The notes: generated from the sequence alone by a model not told the origin. DNA of 7,918 nt from Oscillospiraceae bacterium (GCA_016302655.1 JAEDNF010000068.1:1-7918); one strand, 5' to 3'; shown: positions 1 through 6,068, numbered from the stretch's first letter. Numbers and translations are program-made.

Positions 1-164
1 TTCGCTTGCAAGCGCGCTCACGACGCTTCGCTCTCGCTACCAACTTTTTGCGGTTAATATGTGCTTTTAATATGTTGGTGAAATGTTCTACAAGCACAAC
101 CGTTAAATCCCGCCGTCAGTCAAACCTCCGCAACGCAGTTAGATTTCCAAAGGCGGAATTAGGT
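1..164. other. Non-coding flank downstream of yajC with inverted repeats
   Basis: I see no credible gene here. The first 14 bases contain a perfect 12-bp palindrome, CGCTTGCAAGCG (3-14), and the next 25 bases are rich in GCG/CGC steps (on the minus strand, repeated GAGCG/AGCGAAGCG-like units). This suggests the edge of a dispersed GC-rich intergenic repeat cut by the window. A second, imperfect stem could form from CGGTT (51-55) plus GTGCTT (61-66) against AAGCACAACCG (92-102), with a 5-nt bulge and a 25-nt A/T-rich loop. Neither structure matches an RNA family I recognise. Confidence 0.35.
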
Positions 165-179
165 CCAGCGTTACGCTGG
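165..179 (-). terminator. Hairpin just after the yajC stop, possible weak terminator
   Basis: A perfect 6-bp stem CCAGCG/CGCTGG with a 3-nt loop starts one base after the yajC stop codon (181-183). On the minus strand it is followed by ACCTAATT rather than a T-run, so it lacks the U-tract of a standard intrinsic terminator. It may be a weak or factor-assisted terminator, or a 3'-end stabilising hairpin. Confidence 0.35.
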
Positions 180-180
180 C

Positions 181-537
181 TTATTTGGATTCGGCTTCGT
201 CGTGAACGGTTCTGTTCTCGGCAATGCTGCTCTTTAAAACACGGATCTTGGTTCTGTCTGAGCCCGTCTCAATAAGTACCGTATCATCGGTTACTCTGAG
301 CACTCTGCCTATGATGCCGCCGGTTGTAACAACTTCATCTGCAACCTCAAGATTGTCGAGCATTTCTTTCATCTTCTTACTGCGCTTCTTCTCGGGTCTG
401 ATGATGAGGAAATAGAAAATCACTATCATAAGAGCAAGAGGGATAAGCATTGTAAGGATGCTTAAAATATCCGTTCCGCCCTGTGTTGCGGGCTTTCCGC
501 TGCCGTTGCTTGTTAATAATGTCAGTAAATCGGTCAT
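181..537 (-). CDS. yajC: Preprotein translocase accessory subunit YajC
   Basis: YajC is a small single-span membrane protein that associates with SecDF and the SecYEG translocon. The 118-residue protein has the family layout: a short N-terminal tail, one hydrophobic helix at about 25-46, then the signature FYFLIIRPEKKR (about 41-52), and a cytoplasmic domain with DEVVTTGGIIGRV (about 67-79) and a beta-rich ending (DDTVLIETG, KIRVLKSSI). Length is normal for the family. The start has AAAGGA on the minus strand 8-9 nt upstream. It is the last gene of the minus-strand block, 82 nt behind the GH-like gene, and has its own promoter at 577-605, so it can be expressed independently. No secD or secF is visible in the window. 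Confidence 0.95.
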   Translation of the reverse strand: MTDLLTLLTSNGSGKPATQGGTDILSILTMLIPLALMIVIFYFLIIRPEKKRSKKMKEMLDNLEVADEVVTTGGIIGRVLRVTDDTVLIETGSDRTKIRVLKSSIAENRTVHDEAESK

Positions 538-576
538 TGTTGTATTCCTTTCTTATTTGGAGCGTTTGCTCTACTT

Positions 577-605
577 ATTATAACCTAAAGATAATTCAAA
601 TGCAA
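577..605 (-). promoter_or_regulatory. Sigma-A-type promoter for yajC
   Basis: On the minus strand TTGCAT (605-600) and a perfect TATAAT (582-577) are separated by exactly 17 bp. Transcription would begin near 570, giving a leader of about 33 nt before the yajC ATG at 537. The promoter lies between the stop of the GH-like gene and yajC. Confidence 0.7.
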
Positions 606-619
606 GCGTTTTGCCCGAA

Positions 620-1891
620 TTATTCAAATCTTATATCGGTAAAGCCGAGTTTTTCAAGCTCATCTCTGCATTTTTTGATATCATCGGCTGAAAGCTTTGA
701 GCTGCCGGTTATTCCAACCGATATTTCCGCTTCGCCTACCGTCTTTTTAACAAGAGTAAATACCTGCTTTACTCCCTCTGCCGCACTCTTGTTTACGGCG
801 GTTGTCTTGTCCGACGATGTCTGCAGATTCTTTCCGAGTAATGAAGTGTCCATAGTTACAAGGACTCTGCAATCTTTCATCTTGTCCTTTGACGACCATA
901 TCTCAGCCGTGCCGTCGTAGGTGTTCACATTCATTGTAAGAAGCTCGCCGGCTTTTATCTCAACCGTAGCAGACGCATTTTCCGCTTTTGCCTTCTCACC
1001 GCAAGCCTGAGCAAGCGCCGCAAGCTTGTCGCTCCTGTTTGCAGACTGTACATCCTTTGAAAGAAGAGAGTAATCGTACGCCTGGAAGTTGGGGAAGATG
1101 GTGTTCTCAAGCTCTATATCCGTAAATCCTGCCTTTGCAAGCTCGGCGCATATTGAAGCGTAGTAGTTTACCGCATCTTTGGAATAGGGCGTTGTCCAAG
1201 GCTTTCCGCCGTTATCTGCGGCGGCGTCAAGCCAGCTCCAGTTGCCGTCGGTAATTATATATCCTGCGTTGTCAAACAGATACGGAGTCTTTCGGTCGTA
1301 CAGCGTGGTTATCGATGCAACGGGTGTCAACCCAATGTCGTTGCACGCCTTAACTATCTGCTGAGCTGTCAACTTACCCTTGTTTACATCGGTATTATCC
1401 TTCACGGTACTGAGTGCCGACTTGTAAAGCAGTTCTCCTGTTGTATTCTTAAGCATGAATACTGCCGTATTATATCCGCTGTCTTTAAGCGTTGTAAGCT
1501 GTTTTTTAAGCGCACTCTCGCTCTGGAGCGCCGTATTGGGAACCAAAGCCGCGTATAAGGCTTTGTTCTGCGTCGGATCATCCTGAGGCTTTTCGGTAGT
1601 AGTCTGCTGTGACGATTCTGTTGATGTGCCGTCCGAAGAAGTGTCATCGCCTGAAGATTCGGGCGGTATCCATACCGGCTCGCTTACCGCAGAGCTGTTC
1701 TGATTATCTCCGCCGAAGAACTTCAGCAGCGGCGAGGCTACCGAATAACCGATAAAAACCAGCGCACCTAAAATTATTACGAAAAGCACTCCTTCAAAAA
1801 TCTTTCTGCCTGTGCTTTTGCGCCTCTTGTACAGATTTTTTCTTGTTCTCTTGACTTTAAAACCGTTTTTTCTTCTCATAGTTTTCCGCAT
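620..1891 (-). CDS. Membrane-anchored glycoside-hydrolase-like protein (DUF4015-type barrel)
   Basis: 423 residues in three parts: a very basic cytoplasmic N-terminus (1-30), one membrane helix (about 31-53), then an extracytoplasmic part. The latter begins with a Ser/Thr/Asp-rich linker (about 62-110) and continues as a domain resembling the putative glycosyl hydrolase family DUF4015. I see the usual barrel cues: DSGYNTAVFMLKN (137-149), KACNDIGLTPVA (181-192), GGKPWTTPYSKDAVNYY (228-244), AKAGFTDIE (252-260) and a closing IFP (265-267). In the family the last strand usually reads like FDYVRFP; here it is LENTIFP, so the Asp and Arg are replaced and activity is uncertain. The start is ambiguous. 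At 1891 AAGG directly abuts the ATG, whereas Met5 (ATG at 1879) has AAGGA 11 nt upstream and is probably the real start (419 aa). It lies 7 nt behind rnfA, so it is probably co-transcribed. Confidence 0.7.
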   Translation of the reverse strand: MRKTMRRKNGFKVKRTRKNLYKRRKSTGRKIFEGVLFVIILGALVFIGYSVASPLLKFFGGDNQNSSAVSEPVWIPPESSGDDTSSDGTSTESSQQTTTEKPQDDPTQNKALYAALVPNTALQSESALKKQLTTLKDSGYNTAVFMLKNTTGELLYKSALSTVKDNTDVNKGKLTAQQIVKACNDIGLTPVASITTLYDRKTPYLFDNAGYIITDGNWSWLDAAADNGGKPWTTPYSKDAVNYYASICAELAKAGFTDIELENTIFPNFQAYDYSLLSKDVQSANRSDKLAALAQACGEKAKAENASATVEIKAGELLTMNVNTYDGTAEIWSSKDKMKDCRVLVTMDTSLLGKNLQTSSDKTTAVNKSAAEGVKQVFTLVKKTVGEAEISVGITGSSKLSADDIKKCRDELEKLGFTDIRFE

Positions 1892-1898
1892 CCTTATC

Positions 1899-2495
1899 TC
1901 AGATAGCGCCTGTATTGTATCCTGTCAGCGCATAAAAAGCAAGCGACATAATTCCTATAAATACCATCATTATCGGCATTCCTCTGAAAGCCTCGGGGAT
2001 AAGCGGTGAGTTAAGACGGTCGTTTGCAATATGCAGGAAGAATACCGCAATAAAGAAGCCTGCCGCTATTCCGACTCCGAAGCCCATATACGAAAAGAAA
2101 TCTCCGTGATAAGTCGTATTCAAAAACAACGCACCGAGTACAGCCGCATTGAATACGGACAAGTGGACATATTTCTTTATGTTTCTGAATATTTTCGGCA
2201 TAAACCGCCATATAATGAGCAGGCTTCCCGTATATACTATGCTCACCACCACTGTGTATATAAGCGGCATAACGACATAGAAATACTGCCACTGGGCAAG
2301 CCAGCCGTCAATAAAATATGTGATACAGCTCGAAATGACGATAACATATGTTATGCCGGCTCCGAGTCCGAATATACTCTCCTTCTTTCTCGAAGCGTAA
2401 AATGCTACGCTTGTGCCGAGCGCACGGGAGAATATTGCATTTTCAACAAACATCGCAAGCATTGCGGCGTTAATAAATAATAACAGTTTATCCAT
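1899..2495 (-). CDS. rnfA: RnfA/NqrE-like membrane protein lacking the iron-sulfur cysteines
   Basis: 198 residues and about six membrane helices (near 3-20, 41-60, 73-97, 109-126, 137-156, 174-192), typical of RnfA/RsxA/NqrE. In a normal Rnf complex this subunit and RnfE form a pseudo-symmetric pair that holds a [2Fe-2S] cluster in the membrane and passes electrons across it. Family landmarks are visible: ENAIFSRALG (18-27) matches the usual NNFVLSRFLG, and FNAAVLG (115-121) matches TTNCAVLG. At both family Cys positions the residue differs: Ser29 in place of the Cys of SRFLGIC, and Ala117 in place of the Cys of TNC. The only Cys is Cys57, elsewhere. The SD AAGGAG (2508-2503) overlaps the rnfE stop and sits 7 nt before the ATG, suggesting translational coupling. 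Family membership is strong; electron transfer is doubtful. The symbol marks homology, not proven function. Confidence 0.85.
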   Translation of the reverse strand: MDKLLLFINAAMLAMFVENAIFSRALGTSVAFYASRKKESIFGLGAGITYVIVISSCITYFIDGWLAQWQYFYVVMPLIYTVVVSIVYTGSLLIIWRFMPKIFRNIKKYVHLSVFNAAVLGALFLNTTYHGDFFSYMGFGVGIAAGFFIAVFFLHIANDRLNSPLIPEAFRGMPIMMVFIGIMSLAFYALTGYNTGAI

Positions 2496-2506
2496 TCTGC
2501 CGCTCC

Positions 2507-3256
2507 TTACTTCTCATTGCCGCTTTGCAAAGCAGGTGTGGCGTCATTTTTCGCCTGTGATGATTTGTGATACACCTTTACCGCTTCTGCGTTTTGCTGT
2601 GCGGCGTTTTGTTTTATTCTGCGGTTGCGCAGATAATTATAAAGCGCTCTGAATGTTCCTGCCATTATTCCGACAAGGATAAATCCGCCGAAAGGCGACT
2701 CAAATGCGGCAATGCTGAAATCAAACAGCTTAATGCCTGCTAATGTGCCGAAGCATATCACCTCTCTGAATCCGCCCGTAAGCACGCATATCACCGAAAA
2801 ACCGGCTATAAAGAACAGCACATCCACTATCATTTTAAGCCTGTTTTCAAGATAAAAGCGGCTCTCGGTCTTTGAGAATATAAGCGCATTGGTGATAATA
2901 AGCGGCATATATATTCCGATAAGCTCAACCGTAAGCGGAAACATCTGCTCGAGCAAAAGCACGGCGGGGATATAATAGACCGAGCCTACAACCGCATATA
3001 TAATTACTCTGAGGGTATAAACGATTTTCTTCGGTATAAAAGAACAGGTCACTATCGTAAGAAAAGATATTAAGGCAAACGCTATGGCGATAACCACGCC
3101 CTTTTTAAAGGTGGTCGCAGCGATTATAACCGGTGCGTTTACTATACCTGTCATCAGCACAACATTCTGTTTTGCAAGACCGTCAAAAAGATCACGGGTA
3201 AACTTGAAGTTACTTTTGCGTGTCTTCAGCGGCTTCATCTGTTTTGCCTGAGCCAT
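2507..3256 (-). CDS. rnfE: RnfE/NqrD-like membrane protein lacking the iron-sulfur cysteines
   Basis: 249 residues with about six membrane helices between 32 and 206, flanked by a basic N-terminus (1-25) and a hydrophilic C-terminal tail (about 206-249). Family landmarks: LFDGLAKQNVVLMTGI (23-38) corresponds to GLWKNNPVLVQLLGL; IYMPLIITNALI (115-126) to IFIPLIVTNCII; GGFREVICFGTL (161-172) to GAIREIIGNGTL. The first family Cys (GLC/GIC) lies in TGIVNAP, where Val39 takes its place. The second, in TNC, is Ala124. The remaining Cys (71, 157, 168) are not at family positions. The start is fixed by AAAGGAGG six nt upstream, inside the end of rnfD, so the two genes overlap by 47 bp and are probably translationally coupled. 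It likely forms a membrane complex with the RnfA- and RnfD-like neighbours. Confidence 0.85.
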   Translation of the reverse strand: MAQAKQMKPLKTRKSNFKFTRDLFDGLAKQNVVLMTGIVNAPVIIAATTFKKGVVIAIAFALISFLTIVTCSFIPKKIVYTLRVIIYAVVGSVYYIPAVLLLEQMFPLTVELIGIYMPLIITNALIFSKTESRFYLENRLKMIVDVLFFIAGFSVICVLTGGFREVICFGTLAGIKLFDFSIAAFESPFGGFILVGIMAGTFRALYNYLRNRRIKQNAAQQNAEAVKVYHKSSQAKNDATPALQSGNEK

Positions 3257-4541
3257 CCTGCGCCTCCTTTGCGTTTATTTCCGAATTACCGGCATTATCG
3301 GCGATTTGCGCCGAAGGTTTTTTGCGTTTTTTTACAGCGTCGCTTATTTTATCCGAAATGCTCTCATATATCGGCTTTTTATGACGCTTTACCTTTGTCA
3401 CCTTGTTGTCGATGGGAGGCATATTATAATTCACGGGTTCTATCATTATCTCCTGAGTATCCGTAAGAGCAGGCGTCTTTCCCTGCTTTGCGTCCTTCGA
3501 CATTCGCTCAAACGAGCCTAAGTTGAGCCTCAGATATCTTATAAGCTGTTTTGTCTTTGTCACTATCATAAACCACAGCTTATCAAGATACAGCGATAAT
3601 GCATTTACTATAAGAAGCGAGAACACAAATACGCCCTCGATATTTGCGGTATTTCTGAAAATGACGGTTATCGTGCCGAGCGCTATTCCGTACAGCACTC
3701 TGCCGCCGTTTGTAAGAGGCAGCGTCTGCGGATCGCTTGCAAGGAATATGAAGCCGAACAGCACAAATCCGCTTATAAAACGGAATACCGTACTGTCGAT
3801 CGCCGGCTGTACATCTGTCGTTAAATAAGACAGTACGCCTATTACCGCCATACCGCTTACAGTAGCCGAAAGAGATACGCTCCTGCGGCAGATAAGGCAG
3901 ACTGCGCTTACTATAAGCACCAGTATGTGAGTAGTTCCTATAGGCCCTGCAAACTGTCCCATCAGTATCTCAAGGGGAGAGAGCGAAGGCATTGCGCCGT
4001 TCTTTATAAAACTGCTCTCAATACTGCTGACGAGCGTTCCCGTGTCGCCGAACAGCTCGGGATGTGCGCCGAACTGAGGATACATCAGCACCTGCGTAGG
4101 ATAGCAGATTATAAGAAAGGCTATGGCAACCGCCGCAGGATTGAAAATATAATTGTCCTTGCCGCCGAAAATGTGCTTTACGGTAATGGCAAGCACCGCA
4201 CCGATAACAACTATATAATACTCCACACTTGCCGGGAGCATCAGCGCAAGCGCCATTCCGTAAGCAATGGTGGACAGATCCTTTACGCCGTATTCCTTCT
4301 TTGAAAGAAAACAGCCTATCATATCGGTAAGTATACAGCAAAGAACCGAGCAGGCGCAAACAGCCACCACTCTCCAGCCCGAAAAGCAGGTAGCTATTAC
4401 AGTTATCGCCAGCATAAATAGAATCTGGTCGCCGTATATGCTGCGTGCTTTACGCAGTTTTTTCGAAGCCGCCTCTTTTGCCATAAGCAAAGGTGCGTCT
4501 TCTATCTTTTTTAACAACTCTTCATTTGTCGGTCTGTTCAT
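3210..4541 (-). CDS. rnfD: RnfD/NqrB-like membrane protein lacking the flavin-attachment threonine
   Basis: 443 residues, longer than the roughly 320-350 usual for RnfD. The membrane part (about 39-325) has nine to ten helices and clear family motifs: IFNPAAVAI (132-140), GPIGTTHILVL (199-209), and SDPQTLPLTNGGRVLYGI (269-286), matching the usual TDPATAPVTNRGRLLYGI. RnfD normally carries FMN on a Thr in an SGAT motif. Here the best match is NGAMP (181-185), with Met184 for Thr, and there is no Thr at all between 170 and 202. The C-terminal tail (about 326-443) is hydrophilic and Lys/Arg-rich, then acidic at the end, and probably cytoplasmic. The N-terminus (1-38) is charged. It is the first gene of the minus-strand operon. 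The SD is AAAGGA, about 12 nt upstream, rather distant. No rnfG follows it, unlike the usual C-D-G-E-A-B order. Confidence 0.85.
   Translation of the reverse strand: MNRPTNEELLKKIEDAPLLMAKEAASKKLRKARSIYGDQILFMLAITVIATCFSGWRVVAVCACSVLCCILTDMIGCFLSKKEYGVKDLSTIAYGMALALMLPASVEYYIVVIGAVLAITVKHIFGGKDNYIFNPAAVAIAFLIICYPTQVLMYPQFGAHPELFGDTGTLVSSIESSFIKNGAMPSLSPLEILMGQFAGPIGTTHILVLIVSAVCLICRRSVSLSATVSGMAVIGVLSYLTTDVQPAIDSTVFRFISGFVLFGFIFLASDPQTLPLTNGGRVLYGIALGTITVIFRNTANIEGVFVFSLLIVNALSLYLDKLWFMIVTKTKQLIRYLRLNLGSFERMSKDAKQGKTPALTDTQEIMIEPVNYNMPPIDNKVTKVKRHKKPIYESISDKISDAVKKRKKPSAQIADNAGNSEINAKEAQDGSGKTDEAAEDTQK
3263..3270 (-). promoter_or_regulatory. Strong SD of rnfE within the end of rnfD
   Basis: AAAGGAGG on the minus strand, six nt before the rnfE ATG at 3256. 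It lies inside the rnfD coding sequence, so ribosomes finishing rnfD at 3210 pass over the rnfE start. It settles the rnfE start and supports the 47-bp overlap being real. Confidence 0.8.
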
Positions 4542-4656
4542 TTATCAGATATGTCCTTTCAGACTTAATGCGGTTTTTGCCGCACAGGATATCACCCGTC
4601 ACATATAATAATATACAACGGTCATTTATATTCGGTATAAACACGGAGGTGCAGTT
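4542..4656. promoter_or_regulatory. Divergent promoter region between rnfD and mecA
   Basis: 115 bp that must hold starts for both directions. On the plus strand there is a perfect TATAAT at 4604-4609 and a GGAGGT SD (4645-4650) six nt before mecA, but no good -35 at 16-18 bp; the nearest TTG-type hexamer (TTGCCG, 4577-4582) is 21 bp away. On the minus strand only a weak pair is visible (TTGTAT 4618-4613, 18-bp spacer, TGATAT). I cannot name firm promoters for either gene. Confidence 0.4.
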
Positions 4657-5208
4657 ATGCGTATAGATACGCTTGCAGGAAACACGGTAAAAATCACTCT
4701 CGAACCATCCGATATGGACGGATGCAATATAAAGTACGAGGATATCTCGGGGCGCTCTCACGAAACCGAGCTTGCCCTGTCACGCCTTATTTCATCCGTC
4801 TGCGAAAAGCACGGTCTTAAGCTGTCGGGAGAGAGACTTCTTGTAGAGGCGTTTCCCAAATGCGACGGAGGCTGTACGCTCTATGTCTCCTGCCTTAAAG
4901 GCGCAAGACAAAAGCCGCCAAAACCGTCCTGCGAAGATAACCGTACCGTGATATGCTCGGGCAGACTCAGCGATATCGCCGCCCTTTGCCGTATCCTCCG
5001 TAAAAAAAGAGAAAAGGCGTCTTTATATCACGATCCAAAAACAGACAGCTACCGTCTGGTCATATACGCCTGCAAAAACGCAGTTAAGCATATCGCTTCG
5101 GAATATACCGAAATTATCGGCAGCGGAAAAGCCGCCCTTTGCGATACGGAAGAATACTTCAGGCTGATAACGCCGACAGCGCCGGAAACTATCTCCGACT
5201 GCTTTTAG
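4657..5208 (+). CDS. mecA: MecA-family adaptor protein (ClpC adaptor), cysteine-rich
   Basis: 183 residues with the two-domain MecA layout. The N-terminal domain (1-80) opens with MRIDTLAGNTVKITLEPSDM, matching the family's MKIE...NTIKVTLS..DL start, and continues with an EDI motif (28-30) and SGERLLVEAFPKCDGG (57-72). The C-terminal domain (about 97-178) has the family's RLSDIAALCRIL (103-114), a KASLYHDPKTDSYRLVIY strand pair (120-137) and SEYTEI (148-153). MecA proteins deliver substrates, such as ComK in Bacillus subtilis, to the ClpC unfoldase for ClpP degradation; the substrate here is unknown. It is a little shorter than the roughly 218-residue Bacillus protein, mainly through a short linker (about 81-96). 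It contains 11 Cys in 183 residues. The start has a good SD (GGAGGT). Its stop overlaps the convergent rpe stop by 4 bp. No clpC is present in the window. Confidence 0.82.
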   Translation: MRIDTLAGNTVKITLEPSDMDGCNIKYEDISGRSHETELALSRLISSVCEKHGLKLSGERLLVEAFPKCDGGCTLYVSCLKGARQKPPKPSCEDNRTVICSGRLSDIAALCRILRKKREKASLYHDPKTDSYRLVIYACKNAVKHIASEYTEIIGSGKAALCDTEEYFRLITPTAPETISDCF

Positions 5209-5852
5209 CGTATCAGGTCTGCCGCCGACTTCATATCAGCCGCTTTAAACAGATATGTTCCTGCTACCAGCACATTTGCTCCGGCAGACTTTGCTATAGC
5301 GGCTGTATCTGCATTGATTCCGCCGTCTACCTGTATGTTCATCTGCTCAAAGCCGTTTTTACTGCAATATTCCCGCAGTTGTTTTACCTTTTCGGCACAC
5401 TCCGGGATAAAGCCCTGTCCGCCGTAGCCGGGTTCGACCGTCATAACAAGCACCATATCGCACAGCTCAAGATACGGTATACATTCTTTCCAATCGGTAT
5501 CGGGCTTTATTGCAAGTCCCGAGCGCATACCGCACCGCTTTATCTCAGCGAGGTTTTCTTTAGTGTCGCCCTTGCTCTCAAGGTGTATAGTCAGCATATC
5601 GCTGCCTGCGTCGGCAAAAAGAGGTATCAGCCTTGTAGGATCGTTTACCATAAGATGCGTATCAAAATACATATCGCTTACTCGTCTTATTGCCTTTACC
5701 ACATTGTTTCCGTAGGTTATATTGTCAACAAATACGCCGTCCATAACATCTATGTGGAGCCAGTCAATGCCCGATGCATCGGTACGGGTGATCTCTTTTT
5801 CTATATTTGCAAGATCACTCGCAAGCATTGACGCCGAAATAATAGTTTTCAT
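5205..5852 (-). CDS. rpe: Ribulose-phosphate 3-epimerase
   Basis: Interconverts D-ribulose 5-phosphate and D-xylulose 5-phosphate in the pentose phosphate pathway, in the cytoplasm. 215 residues, normal for this TIM-barrel enzyme. The metal-binding/catalytic set is complete: His33 and Asp35 in WLHIDVMDGVFV (31-42), His66 in DTHLMV (64-69), and Asp176 in QVDGGIN (174-180). The MTVEPGYGGQGF loop (137-148) and the phosphate-binding VLVAGTYLF end (194-202) are present. The N-terminal SASMLASD (6-13) replaces the more common SPSILSAD. The start has AGAGGAG on the minus strand about 5 nt upstream. It is monocistronic here, with its own promoter, and converges on mecA without room for a terminator. 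Confidence 0.96.
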   Translation of the reverse strand: MKTIISASMLASDLANIEKEITRTDASGIDWLHIDVMDGVFVDNITYGNNVVKAIRRVSDMYFDTHLMVNDPTRLIPLFADAGSDMLTIHLESKGDTKENLAEIKRCGMRSGLAIKPDTDWKECIPYLELCDMVLVMTVEPGYGGQGFIPECAEKVKQLREYCSKNGFEQMNIQVDGGINADTAAIAKSAGANVLVAGTYLFKAADMKSAADLIR

Positions 5853-5866
5853 TGTTTCTCCTCTGC

Positions 5867-5882
5867 ACGGCTGTTCAGCCGT
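5867..5882 (-). promoter_or_regulatory. Inverted repeat in the rpe leader
   Basis: A perfect palindromic pair ACGGCTG/CAGCCGT with a 2-bp centre. It lies 15-30 bp upstream of the rpe ATG, next to the SD and roughly 20-35 nt downstream of the predicted transcription start. As DNA it could be a repressor operator; as RNA a stem with a 2-nt loop would be strained, so an operator seems more likely. Confidence 0.4.
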
Positions 5883-5907
5883 ACGAAAAATCTACTTATT
5901 CATTATA

Positions 5908-5936
5908 ATGATATATCATAACCGCTTTTTCGTCAA
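5908..5936 (-). promoter_or_regulatory. Sigma-A-type promoter for rpe
   Basis: On the minus strand TTGACG (5936-5931) and TATCAT (5913-5908) are 17 bp apart. The start would be near 5901, giving a leader of about 50 nt. The -10 lies in a perfect 12-bp palindrome, ATGATATATCAT (5908-5919). A second -10-like TATAAT (5907-5902) has no matching -35. Confidence 0.7.
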
Positions 5937-6068
5937 GTAAATGCAAAACATTAATCGAAATTTCCCCGAATTATACAAAAAATCAAGCAATAATGCCCGT
6001 TTTATAGGCAAATTGCGTGTCGATAAATGCGCATTAATACAGTATCTGCAGTATTTTTTGCCTTATCC

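Noticed and set aside
483..920. 145-codon plus-strand frame across the yajC/GH-like junction
   Set aside because: It is antisense to yajC, its promoter and the GH-like gene; no SD and no family resemblance.
2031..2480. Open frame of 149 codons on the plus strand, opposite rnfA
   Set aside because: It lies wholly antisense to a clear rnfA homologue, has a Tyr/Arg/His-rich composition typical of a shadow frame, and no SD.
4569..4584. TGCGG/CCGCA inverted repeat with a 6-nt loop between rnfD and mecA
   Set aside because: Only 5 bp, in a divergent spacer where no terminator is expected; could be chance.
4604..4609. Perfect TATAAT as a firm mecA promoter
   Set aside because: No acceptable -35 at 16-18 bp, so it is noted only inside the divergent region.
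5139..5831. 230-codon plus-strand frame opposite rpe
   Set aside because: It is antisense to an unmistakable rpe with complete active site; its Tyr/Cys/His-rich translation matches no family.
6026..6035. 10-bp palindrome AATGCGCATT
   Set aside because: Short, single and not positioned at a recognisable promoter.
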